64,000 nt of DNA. Origin: Haematococcus lacustris (taxonomy: Eukaryota; Chlorophyta; Chlorophyceae; Chlamydomonadales; Haematococcaceae). Below are positions 43,490-60,184 of this stretch, piece after piece. The notes under the pieces were generated by a model, which was not told where the DNA came from, ran no database searches, and was given only the letters and a program-made list of their open reading frames with translations. Within the stretch, counting starts at the first letter, position 1, and every line of letters starts with the position of its first letter. Both the position numbers and the translations under genes were made by a program. The DNA lies in the NCBI GenBank assembly GCA_030144725.1, contig JASKMD010000008.1:4963056-5027055 (forward strand), read 5' to 3'.

Positions 43490-43706
43490 AAACCCCTCAC
43501 AAAGGGGATGTGTGTGAGTAAGAGCTATAGAGTAGGGTAGAGCTCTTGCTAGTAGTAGCCTGGAGGCACACACACCAGAAGGCTGAGCTGAAGTGGGCAT
43601 TAGGCACACTGTCAGTAGCCTTTACAACAGCGATCTCGCAGCCTGTGTTTGATTACAACTCATGCTTTATTTTGGTGTTGCATGAGGGCTGTAGGGATTA
43701 AAACTT
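43490..43706 (+). ncRNA. Candidate guide-RNA scaffold of family B
   Basis: Nearly identical to 58607-58808 and recognisable at 9010-9165. Pairings that persist in the diverged copy are GTGTGTG with CACACAC, and AAGGCT with AGCCTT, plus a CCCCT...AGGGG hairpin just before. It lies directly after the Fanzor coding end and runs to the element end ATTAAAACTT, where the guide would begin. Confidence 0.4.
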
Positions 43707-43780
43707 GCCCCTGACTAAGCGTGATGTCGGCGCTCGTTGATGACTGACGCGGTGTAGTTTGCGCTTGTCGGCGACAGCGG

Positions 43781-50534
<6,754 letters not shown>

Positions 50535-50944
50535 GGAATATCATGATCAGCTTAGCTGGGAGCATTGTGTGGAGGCTGGCACTCGTGATCACCGCATGCA
50601 CCCTACATGTCTATACTGCAGCGCACAAAAACAGGATGCATCATGCTTGTCTGCTATGGCTGGCAACGCTGCTCATTTCATGGAGTTTGCAAAGCTAGCC
50701 CATGCGCTTGTAGTAGTCTAGCTCATGCGCATGGGTGAGCACTTCCACAGCTTAGTGATTAAACACACTGCAGACGTCTCTAAGCCATTGCCTGACCTCA
50801 GGTCATCCCTTGCCACAATTAACCTGTCTGTTGCTACAGCTGCAGCAACATGTAGCAGGTGGACAGACTCACAACAAGCTGCGTAATGGCGGCTGATGGC
50901 TGCCCACCCCTGGGTAACGGCCTGCTGCCTCTACCTGTGGCTCG
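50535..50944. other. RUS 3' flank, no further gene seen
   Basis: No coding exon or repeat was recognised in these 410 bp. Confidence 0.4.
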
Positions 50945-51500
50945 TCAGCCCCCTTGTCCCTCACTAGGGCCTCCATTTTAGCCGGAACTAGCAGCCACTA
51001 GCAGCCACTAACTAGCTCCGGCTAAAACAGTGTTATTGGGCTGTGTGGAGTAAACCCAGTGCACTAATGGCACATGAGCCGCCTACCACCTACAATATTG
51101 CCTGACCCGAGGGCTATATGATGTAGAGTTGGCATGACAAAACATGCACTAAGTGTAAGCTGATGACAGCTTAAAGCGGGTTATCTCACAGCGCGTAACT
51201 CACGTCTAGGGCTCACGTCACGGCTGGGGACACGCACCTTTACGTTCCTTGTCGCTACCCTTCCGCTTCTTCTTAGCCATCACGCGATGCGCAGTGCGAC
51301 GGGCGGTGGCCTCTTCAAGCAACTTGGGTTTCCCGTGAAAAATACACGGTTGTGTGAAAATACAAAAAAAAAATACACAAAAATACACGGTTGAAAAATA
51401 CACGGTTGTGTGAAAAAAAAGAAAAGGGAACAGGGCCAAGCCAATCCAGTCAACCCCAGCTGTCAGCCACCTAGCCACTATAGCCATCATGCACTGACAT
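50945..51500 (-). mobile_element. Family-A Fanzor deletion derivative without RuvC-III
   Basis: Nearly identical to the 42-kb copy: same CAGCCCCCTTGTCCCTCACTA end, subterminal palindrome and 3' module. After that it jumps straight to the N-terminal MAKKKRKGSDK piece (about 51277-51230). The whole RuvC-III coding part is gone. A GAAAAATACACGGTTG motif is triplicated at 51337-51410. It ends with GCCATCATGCACTGACA like the 42-kb copy. Confidence 0.65.
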
Positions 51501-52788
51501 CCAACCTGCTTCAGCCCCGTATCAAATGGCTTGTCAGCCTGCTGCCGCTGTCGCCACATTTCACACCACGGAACCCAGCCCGGCTACTGCCACCATTGCT
51601 GTGCTAGGCTACGGTGGGCATTCTTCTCCTTCACCTCCTTCAGCGTACTTGGGCTCGGCCAGGTCTGGCAGTAGAGGTGCCTGAGGCTGGACAGATGTGT
51701 CAGGCTGGACAGATGTGTTCCCTTCCCCTCCCCATGGTTATCAGCCTGCGACCTCTTATTTGTAAAAGCTACAAATCTAATGCATTCAAGCCGGTCAGAG
51801 TCTAACGACCGGACCCTAACGGGGAGGTACCCCCAACGGGGTCTCGCTGGATTAAATGACTAGGGGCTATTGTAACAGTATCAATTGAGCGGGCCTACTG
51901 CACCCCGTACATCATAGTGCAATGCCCTGCACAAATCATGTGTTTATCTTTGGCGGGTAAACCCTTTGTGCCCTTGAGCATGCCCTGTGGGTCAGGCAGC
52001 TGCCACGGGGTGGAGGAATGAGGATGAGTTTCATGCTAGGGTAGATTTCCTTGAGCTACCCACCCACAGGCACAATGGCAGAGTATATTCTCGCGTGCCT
52101 TGGATAAGAATGTAGTACGAAGAGCACCAATTCCATGCTGGGACCTCCTGACTCTCGCATGACCGTAGAAGGCCATGGCTAGTAGGGCTAAGGCACCGCT
52201 GACTGTCATGAGTGGGTCATGAGGATGTCACCGTAAATTCTGCGAGCAGCTGCTCTGTTGGGTTCTGAGGAACTCAAGGGAAACTCCCAAAGCCTGTTAA
52301 TACAATCCTAACTTCAGGATACATGTCTAAATCAGGATACATGTCTCAATATACACTAATCCAATAATGCAAACAAACAAAACTAACAATTCCTAGTATG
52401 TGTGATGGCTTGACGATGTTGTTTTCTATGGCTAAGAAAAAAAGACGAACCGTGCCTAGGCCAGTGCCGGAGGACCCGGACAGTGACATTGAGGACCGCG
52501 ACGAGGCACTACAGCCGGACCTCACCGAGGCGCAGCGAAATAAAAAGGCTTCCGGAGAGGCCCGCGCTGCCCGCGATAGGGACAACACATACCACGGCAG
52601 GAAGGTCAAGTTAGCCCACCTCATCGACCACCTCCCGCAAGCGCTTTGGGATGCCTTCCTGGCCGACGCTGTGCAGCCACGAGTGGAGGCCATCAGCGAG
52701 CGTGGGGTGCTCGCCAGCCTGCTGTTGGGCTTACTCGTGCGCGGCTTGTTTACCATTCGCGTAGCCGACCCGCTGGGCCTGCACGACC

Positions 52789-53438
52789 CAATCAAGTCTC
52801 CCGGTAAAAGTTCCCCCTATATCGGGGAAATTTGTTGGCTGTGGATGGGGGAAGTTTCAAAGTGCCCAACCGCGAGATACGACCAGCACGAGCGACTAGC
52901 GAGCCCTCACACTGGCTTGTTGGGCTCCTCCGCATGCTTTGACGCGCAACCTTGACTGCCCAGAGGCGGTTGGTAGGGGGCGGTTACTGCCCAGCAATCG
53001 CAGCCCGGCACCCGTATGATGGAACGCTACTATCTCGATGAGCGTAAGCGCGCAGCCCTAAAGGTACTTGCTAGGGGAGCCGCATCGGCGGGCCAAGAGG
53101 ACAGGCCAGAATCCTCCACAACACCCAAAAGTAGCGACGGATACAGATGCGCCCAACGCAGTGCCACACGAGCTGCAGGAGGACCCACAGCAGGAGAAAC
53201 ACCTGCGGCCAGCAGCTTTCCTGCCTTGGCAGGAGCGCAGGGAGCGCTCCTATGCCCGGATGCAAGGATATGGTGTCTCCATGGAAGGTCAGCCATCGCT
53301 GCACTGCAGACTGCGCCATGCGCCACCCATGCGTGTCACCGTGTGCTTGTGTGTGCAGCCTTCCTGGAGGCCCTCAATGCCGCTCACTATCCATTGACAC
53401 TGTACCCATCTCAGCAGATTAGAATAGACAGCTTCAGC
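52789..53438 (+). repeat. Left terminal inverted repeat (650 bp)
   Basis: Inverted copy of 57283-57928. It ends internally at GACAGCTTCAGC, after which the sequences diverge completely. Confidence 0.9.
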
Positions 53439-53589
53439 TTCAAGCGAGCACAACTACAAGAAGTGAGATTGGAGAGAAGCGAGAGAGCGGATCTCTGCAT
53501 TACTTCTGGCTGCATGACTGCTGTGTGACTTGATGCTTGTGTGCATAAAGTTACCTCCCCCCTGTGCACCTCTCTCTGCAGCCTACGCC

Positions 53590-54205
53590 CCAGCCTAGCT
53601 CAGCAATCATCTGCCAAAAGGATTGGTGAGCTACCTCAAATGCTATTCAGCGAGCAGTTCAGTCCGCAGCTAGGACTAGCCAGAGCAGCCTGCAAGCAAG
53701 CAGAAATCACTGTAGCTACTGGTGCTGCAGCTGATGGCGGCGTGGGCAATCCACATACACTACTGGCGTGGGGTCCATCGCCGCTGTTGCTGGCAAGGGA
53801 GGCAACCTCTGTGCCGCAGCTGGCGGGGAGGGCAGCCACAGTCCCGCCGCTGGCAGTGGGGCCAACTCCTGTGCAATTGCAGGCCGGGGAGGCAGTCGTA
53901 GTGCCGCTGCACAGCAAGGTGCATCACCCCACCCCACCCCACCCACCAACCACCCATTTGCATTGTGGTGTTGTTGTCATGCCTTGTTGTTGCTTGTTGT
54001 GTTGGTGGCAGTGGCACCGCAATGTTGGTGTTGACGCCTGCCATGCTCTTAGCAGCTCCACAGTGGTGGTAGAGTGTGACCACACCACATTGTTGTTGTG
54101 GCATGATGGCTGCAGGATTGAGATCAACTGAGCGGCCCCGACGCACCCTCAGGCCAACAATCAAGCTCCTTGAAGCCCAGGCAGCCCAGGCAGTGGCAGC
54201 GGGGG
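53590..54205 (+). other. Coding-like segments on + inside the long-TIR element
   Basis: 53640-53930 is open and reads LFSEQFSPQLGLARAACKQA, then ALA/PLA-type repeats. A second segment at 54120-54205 has RTLRPTIKLLEAQAAQAVAA. A third at 54720-54860 reads FNMWFWTGTAWTEKKRVEAI and LGNKQTFVLTKTDMALHHAT. They could be exons of one element gene starting in the left TIR; no family is recognised. Confidence 0.3.
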
Positions 54206-54229
54206 CAATACACACCTTACAGCCTACAG

Positions 54230-54620
54230 CCCACAGCCCACTCCATTCACCCTTCCTACCTCCCTCCTACCTCCCCACCCTACCCTCCCTTACCCTACAC
54301 CCCCTACCTCCCCTACCTCCCCTCCTTACCCCCCTCCTGCGTCCCCTCCTACACCCCCTCCTCCCTCCCCTTCTCCCTCCCTCCTACCTCCCCTACCTCC
54401 TACACCCTTCCTACCTACCTCCCCACCTCCCTACACCCCTACACCCTACACCCTACAGCCCACTCCCTACACGCCCACACCCACTCCTTACCCCCCCACA
54501 CCCTACAGCCCACTACCCTACACCCTACCCACTAGCCGCGTCCTACACCCTACACCTTACCTTACACTGCTAGCTGTACACCCTACACCCTAGCCCCCTA
54601 CACCCTACACCGTAGCCTAG
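54230..54620 (+). repeat. C/T-rich tract with (CCCTACA)n-like 7-mers
   Basis: Irregular CCTCCCTACC units grade into CCCTACACCCTACA units. The complement TGTAGGG resembles, but is not, the plant-type telomere repeat TTTAGGG. It is internal to the long-TIR element. Confidence 0.8.
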
Positions 54621-55766
54621 GCCCACCCAAGCAACAACACCCCGATGCACCTGTTGCTCCCTGGCCAGCCACCCTGCCCGTGCACGTGCGCGGGGAAGGT
54701 CAGAGCATGTACATGCATGCAGGTTCAACATGTGGTTCTGGACTGGGACAGCATGGACAGAGAAGAAACGTGTGGAGGCCATCCTTGGCAACAAGCAGAC
54801 CTTCGTTTTGACAAAGACAGATATGGCTTTGCACCATGCAACCCGAGGCTAGCTAAGCTGTGAAGGCTTAGCTGGGATGGATATGAGCCAGACAAGTTGG
54901 TGGATGTTGATACAGTTGGTACTTCCTTGACTCGTGACCCCTAGGGCATGCAGTTTTTCAATGGTTCATTTCTTCTATCTTTGTTTATTCTTGGGCTTTG
55001 GGCACAATTTGACGAGCTGTAAAAGCTGCGCAACACATGCAACAATACGCAACAGCTCCAATGCACATGCCAAACCGCAAGGCAGACGGGCACCCAGTCT
55101 TGCACGCATTTGCTCCTCAGTTGCCACTAAGCTTTACCGAGTAGCCAACACCTCAGACCCCAAGCAGCTAGGGGTTGCAAGCAGCTAGGAGCCCTGTTCA
55201 TAGCACAGCTAGCAGACCTGTACATAGGAGCCCAAGAGACCATTGAGCAAGTGGGCACCACATGATGCAGCGATCGCGTCACAACATATCATGTGGTATG
55301 TAGCAACAAGCTCCCATGAACTCACCCCATACGCATCACCCTTTGATGGTGTTATAGAGGGAGGGTGCAGGCGGTGGCAAGGGTGGGAGGGTTACGGCTG
55401 GGGCCAGGTGACTCTGGATAGGTTGGGCTGGGCTAGCTAGGGATCAAGTCTAGGAGGCAGGGCGGTGCTAGCAGTGGCTAGAAAGTTTAGGCTTCGGCGC
55501 GGCCCTTCTTATTTGGCTTGAATACACCAACCAGGAGCTGGGCTCCTAGGGATTCGGATGATCACATGCATGGTATTTAGAGGTTATGACCAAGTGACTT
55601 TGAGATGAACTCTAGTTAGGTTAGCTCTCAACGGTTAGCATTAGCATTCTCTCAACTGATAGCATTACACGACCACCATGTTACAAGAGATCACAAGGGT
55701 GTTACAAGAGGTAAGCTATGCACGTGCCCCTGCCTTCCTAGCTCATGTGCATCCCCTCAGCCTTGT

Positions 55767-57701
55767 TTAGCATGTCTTGGTACTCCTCCATGTGTTGTTT
55801 GTATAGAATAACCGCCCTGGGTGCAACGACTGCTGCGGCTGCCCTGACTCAGCCTCACCATGCGCCTCAGGCCCACTGCATGCCCCCTTGCACACAACAA
55901 TAATGTGCCGCAACGAGACAAGCAGCCGGCCTTGCTCCATATGCAGCAGAGCTTGCTGCTCAATGCGCCTATCCCTGTCACTCAGCAATTGGTGCAGCTC
56001 CCGCCCATAGTGCCTGGTAGAGTGCTGCCTCATTGAGAATCTGACCGGCTGTCCTGAGCTTTGCCTTAATGGCGTTGCTTGCTGTGCGCGAGTCCTTGTT
56101 GCTCTGGCCTCTCACTCATGCACATCATTGAACTCATGAACTCATGCACATCTTGGTGAGCTGCTCCACCTGGGTACGGTACCTACACAACACGGCACTG
56201 AACCACCTGTGTCACAGCACACCTTGAACACTCTGAATACCCAGCCCATGGTGCTTCTCCTTCTCAAGGGCATGCACGCCTTGAGCTCCATGCACTTGAG
56301 CTTGGCAGCTGCCATGCGCTGCTCATGGGGCCCACGTAACCCCCTCATCTGAAGCTGAGCCATGTCTGCTGACAGGTAGATGGAGGGCAGCCGCATACCA
56401 GCTGTTATTCTTCAACTGGCCATGAGGCGGACACGCTCAGTGTTGATGCCCAGCACGGCAGCATATCGTGCCCAGGTGACCTGACACACGCACACATGAC
56501 AGCATGGCAGCATACACACACACATGCATGGCAGCATACACACACACTCTGCCCTCTTGTGCCTGGCTACACCAACATGAGCCTGGCATGGCGCACAACA
56601 CACCTGGAAATGGCAGGCAAAGCCAATATAACGATGCAACATGTGCAGCACACCGCAGCACTGACGCAACAGCAGCGCCACGGCCAGGAGGTAGTACACA
56701 AACTGCTTCGCTGTGTGCATATTACAGCACACTGAGCCAACCACAACACGCACTGCACAGGGCTGGCCGGCTGTTATGTTGCTGGCCTAAGGCTGGAACA
56801 GGACTCACTGTCCACGCCTGCCGCTCTTGCTGCTGCTACCGCTGCGTCTGCTCCGGCTCCTGTTGCCTCTGTTGTAGCTCTGGCCGCTGCAAATGCACCT
56901 GCCAGGTCGAGCTGCCCACTGCCATGCAGCTGTTGCACTGCGCCCTCCAGCCCTGAACAATCCAGGTAGGTATCTGTGTGCTGCTCTAGGTCACGGGTGG
57001 CCACACCGGCATAGCTGCTGGGCTTGTTGAAAGCATCACCAGCAACACAATGCACATAGCCATCTTGTGGTACACCTGCAGCAATGAACAAACACATACA
57101 CACACTCACACACACAGCGCCTTGTATTGATGATAATGTTGATGATGGTGACGATGATGGAAATGCTGACACACACAACGTTTGTGCCTAGCAGCAGATG
57201 CATGCAACCTTCTTACCTAGGAAGAGCGCACATATGGGACTGTCACTGGATGTTGGACCCGCAGGTAATCAAAGAATGCCTGGCTGAAGCTGTCTGTTCT
57301 AATCTGCTGAGATGGGTACAGTGCCGATAGTGAGCGGCATTGCGCGCCTCCAGGAAGGCTGCACACACAAGCACACGGTGACACGCATGGGTGGCGCATG
57401 GCGCAGTCTGCAGTGCAGCGATGGCTGACCTTCCATGGAGACACCATATCCTTGCATCCGGGCATAGGAGCGCTCCCTGCGCTCCTGCCAAGGCAGGAAA
57501 GCTGCTGGCCGCAGGTGTTTCTCCTGCTGTGGGTCCTCCCGCAGCTCGTGTGGCACTGCGTTGGGCGCATCTGTATCCGTCGCTACTTTTGGGTGTTGTG
57601 GAGGATTCTGGCCTGTCCTCTTGGCCCGCCGATGCGGCTCCCCTAGCAAGTACCTTTAGGGCTGCGCGCTTACGCTCATCGAGATAGTAGCGTTCCATCA
57701 T
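55767..57701 (-). CDS. Candidate multi-exon gene inside the long-TIR element
   Basis: Minus-strand segments that look coding are, in order: 57701-57640 (MMERYYLDERKRAALK, in the right TIR), 57300-57220 (YPSQQIRTDSFSQAFFDYLR), 57060-56790 (SSYAGVATRDLEQHTDTYL), 56720-56600 (KQFVYYLLAVALLLRQ), 56478-56412 (WARYAAVLGINTERVRLMA), 56395-56230 (PSIYLSADMAQLQMRGLRGP) and 56033-55767 (YGRELHQLLSDRDRRIEQQA). Several are bounded by GT/AG sites, but I did not fix the full chain. It is likely the element's own protein. No catalytic motif is recognised, so the superfamily stays open. Confidence 0.35.
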
Positions 57702-57928
57702 ACGGGTGCTGGGCTGCGATTGCTGGGCAGTAACCGCCCCCTACCAACCGCCTCTGGGCAGTCAAGGTTGCGCGTCAAAGCATGCGGAGGAGCCCAACAA
57801 GCCAGTGTGAGGGCTCGCTAGTCGCTCGTGCTGGTCGTATCTCGCGGTTGGGCACTTTGAAACTTCCCCCATCCACAGCCAACAAATTTCCCCGATATAG
57901 GGGGAACTTTTACCGGGAGACTTGATTG
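57283..57928 (-). repeat. Right terminal inverted repeat (646 bp)
   Basis: Inverted copy of 52789-53438, 4 bp shorter because CCATTGACACTG is CGGCACTG here. Confidence 0.9.
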
Positions 57929-58606
57929 CACGACCAGCCCGTGTACACAGACATCCCAGTCTCCCAGGCAGCCATCCCGGACCTGAGCTGCAGGAACCTG
58001 TTCCTGCAGCTGGTCCGCGGCCTGCCCGGAAACGGCGCATACACTCAGCCAAACGCGGCAGTGGCTGCCGTGCTGGCCGCGCACCCTGACCTCCGCGCCC
58101 GCCTCGCAGCAATCCCCCGCCACCTGTCTGACAGCAACATGGTGAACCACGTCGGCAAGCAGCTGGAGACAGCTTTCAGCAACATCCTCACTCTCCTCTT
58201 CGCTGGCAGGCTCAAGAAGTCTGTGTCCCTGGCTGGGGCAAAGGTCCTGGTGGGCACTGAGGAACACCGGCGCAGATTTGGATTCTGGGGGGTCGAGGGT
58301 GGTGGGCACCTGCCAGCCTGGTCAAAGCGGGAGTGCACCTATGTGCGCCGCATGGTGTGCGGCCTGGACGTCAGCTGGCTGCTGGAGCAGGGTGGGGTGG
58401 TGCCGACTCCATCCATGCAGGCTGAGGTGGCTTTGCAACGGGGCCTGCTGGGGCTTGAGGAGGGGGAGAGGGTGGATGACGACTGGGTGGAGGATCCAGT
58501 CAACCGGGGCCGGCTGCTGCGCCATGCGGTGCACACTACCAGGGAGATGGAGGCAGCCATGGCAGCCTGGCAGCTGGATATGGTGCCTTGGCAGCAGGCT
58601 GAGCTG

Positions 58607-58808
58607 GGGATGTGTGTGAGTAAGAGCTATAGAGTAGGGTAGAGCTCTTGCTAGTAGTAGCCTGGAGGCACACACACCAGAAGGCTGAGCTGAAGTGGGC
58701 ATTAGGCACACTGTCAGTAGCCTTTACAACAGCGATCTCGCAGCCTGTGTTTGATTACAACTCATGCTTTATTTTGGTGTTGCATGAGGGCTGTAGGGAT
58801 TAAAACTT
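58607..58808 (+). ncRNA. Candidate guide-RNA scaffold of family B, second copy
   Basis: Nearly identical to 43505-43706. See that entry for the pairings. The sequence that would serve as guide after ATTAAAACTT differs (GGACAGATG here, GCCCCTGAC at 43707), as expected for different insertion sites. Confidence 0.4.
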
Positions 58809-58820
58809 GGACAGATGTGT

Positions 58821-59061
58821 CACAAGGTAGGTTGGCACAGCCTGCAATGCAGTTGTTGCGGCTCCATCGGCGGGGGTTGATGCGGCGCGGATATAGGAAT
58901 GCAGGGAGGCGCCTGGGTTATGCGTGTGGGCTCTATTGCTCTGCTGCCGCCGGTCTTGCCACCGACTCACAGATTCGTTTCATTACAGAGCAGCGGCGTG
59001 AGTGCAGTGTGCAATGTGTTGTGAAAAAGGAGAGAGTGTGAGACATATGACCATGTCAGGA
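58821..59061. other. Short spacer between two transposons
   Basis: An open frame on + continues here (IRFITEQRRECSVQCVVKKE), but no family is recognised. Confidence 0.3.
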
Positions 59062-59083
59062 CACCAAGTCAGGGCCTCCCAAC

Positions 59084-60184
59084 CCCCTTGAAAAGGGGGT
59101 GTGTCCGTTTCACGCGGTTTATTTCTCGCACAGTTTGCGGATTGATCAACGAAGCACATCAGTATGTAGAGGGCTCGCTTGGCTACACGCTACGGCTGTC
59201 CTGAGCGTCCATGACTATGTATATGATGCACTGCTTAGGCGTGAACCCGGCCTATATTTTGTGGGCAGATATCACCATGCACGCCTCCTCCACCCTCGAC
59301 CTTCTTAATGACGCCGTGATGAAGCAAACGCAAGTATGTGTGCAGTCGCGCTTTGTGTTTCGATGGCCGGTATCGCGAGTTTGAAATCTAAGAAGCTGAA
59401 ATGCTTATTTAACGCACCCACACCACTGCTGATGCTGCGTCTAGAACCGCCGCATATTTCTTAACATCTATTAGCTTTCACTCGTCATTTGTGTCGCTCG
59501 CGCTGTCAAGCGAGAGACGGAGTGGTTGTATGCTCTAGCGGTTCATCAAGACACTATGTGCACCCTTCACTTCTTGTTATAGTAGACTATGTGGCCTGAT
59601 AGTCAAACTGACCGCGGGACTCTTCATACTTGAGCCTTTTCTGCTCGTTCCCCTGGTTATGTGCTTTGTTCGTTGTAGCAAGAGCATATGCGTAGGTGCG
59701 AAGCCTTCGTTGTGTCGCTACGTCGTTTTGGGACATCACCACCGAGACATGTGCTTCAGGTTCACGGTGTCATGACCTGCTGCACTCCCTCGCACCTCGT
59801 GTCCTCCCATCAGGCCCCACTCGCACCTTCCGGCCTGTAAACTCCATAGAAAAGGCCCCAGGCCCCTGGCCTGAGTTTGTTAACGAACAGCAGCTTTTGC
59901 TTTAGCATCAATCCATGCCGTAGGTGCATGCCACAACGTGCATACCCCCTGGTTGGGTACAGTATATGAGCAACAAGTATCTAAAGGCAAACATCTAGTA
60001 GGACTGCAAGCACCCATTGCAGATGTGGTAGCAGAACACCCTTCCCGAGCAGCTGCAACTCTTGCCTCATGGCCACAACAAAGCCCCATACTAGCACCCC
60101 ATGGCAGGGCAAGGTCTGTACACTCCATAGCTAGGCCTGGTCTCTTGTCCATTAGCTACACGCCCATGGCAACAAAGCAGAGCC
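59084..60184. other. 3' noncoding part of the hAT-like element
   Basis: About 1.1 kb between the left end and the transposase stop. A short open frame at 59696-59905 (+) has no recognised family. Confidence 0.4.

Larger units (their letters stand above)
41766..43706 (+). mobile_element. Family-B Fanzor element, internally deleted, carrying a nested family-A insertion
   Basis: The 5' part (41766-42161 and 43020-43130) matches 51719-52180 and the 3' part (43490-43706) matches 58607-58808, so both ends of the element are defined by comparison. The ends are TCCCTTCCCC and ATTAAAACTT, with no terminal inverted repeats. The N-terminal and middle coding regions are missing. The family-A element at 42178-42995 sits inside it. 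No target duplication was found at this copy (flanks GCAGGGCG and GCCCCTGACT). Confidence 0.65.
52789..57928. mobile_element. DNA transposon with ~650-bp terminal inverted repeats
   Basis: The left TIR (52789-53438) and right TIR (57283-57928) are inverted copies that differ by a few substitutions and one 4-bp indel. They start CAATCAAGTCTCCCGGTAAA. The direct repeat CACGACC lies at 52782-52788 and 57929-57935; the bordering G makes an 8-bp duplication equally possible. Long TIRs and a 7-8 bp duplication recall Mutator-like or foldback elements, but no known transposase motif was recognised. Both TIRs carry the same coding-like start (MMERYYLDERKRAALK). Confidence 0.85.
52428..58642 (+). pseudogene. 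Family-B Fanzor N-terminal/middle coding region, interrupted and 3'-deleted
   Basis: Two pieces, 52428-52788 and 57936-58642, are in the same frame once the nested element and one target duplicate are left out (355 codons). The start is Lys/Arg-rich and may act as a nuclear signal (MAKKKRRTVPRP). Then come LAHLIDHLPQALWDAFLADA, VVNHVGKQ-like NMVNHVGKQLETAFSNIL and VRRMVCGLDVSWLLEQ. The last residues (GMCVSKSYRVG) come from reading into the 3' module, because the RuvC-III exon seen at 43250 is deleted. Assignment to Fanzor rests on the shared element ends with that copy, not on catalytic motifs within this piece. Confidence 0.55.
51719..58808 (+). mobile_element. Family-B Fanzor element split by a nested transposon, with 12-bp target duplication
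   Basis: The ends TCCCTTCCCC and ATTAAAACTT are the same as in the 41766-43706 copy. It is flanked by GGACAGATGTGT at 51707-51718 and 58809-58820; a further tandem copy of the 12-mer lies at 51689. Without the 5.14-kb insertion and one TSD copy the element is about 1.94 kb. Its reading frame lacks the RuvC-III end and joins the 3' module directly. Confidence 0.7.

Noticed and set aside
54230..54620. Interstitial telomere repeat
   Set aside because: The 7-mers are CCCTACA, not CCCTAAA or CCCTAAAA, are irregular and grade into CCTCCC units inside a transposon.
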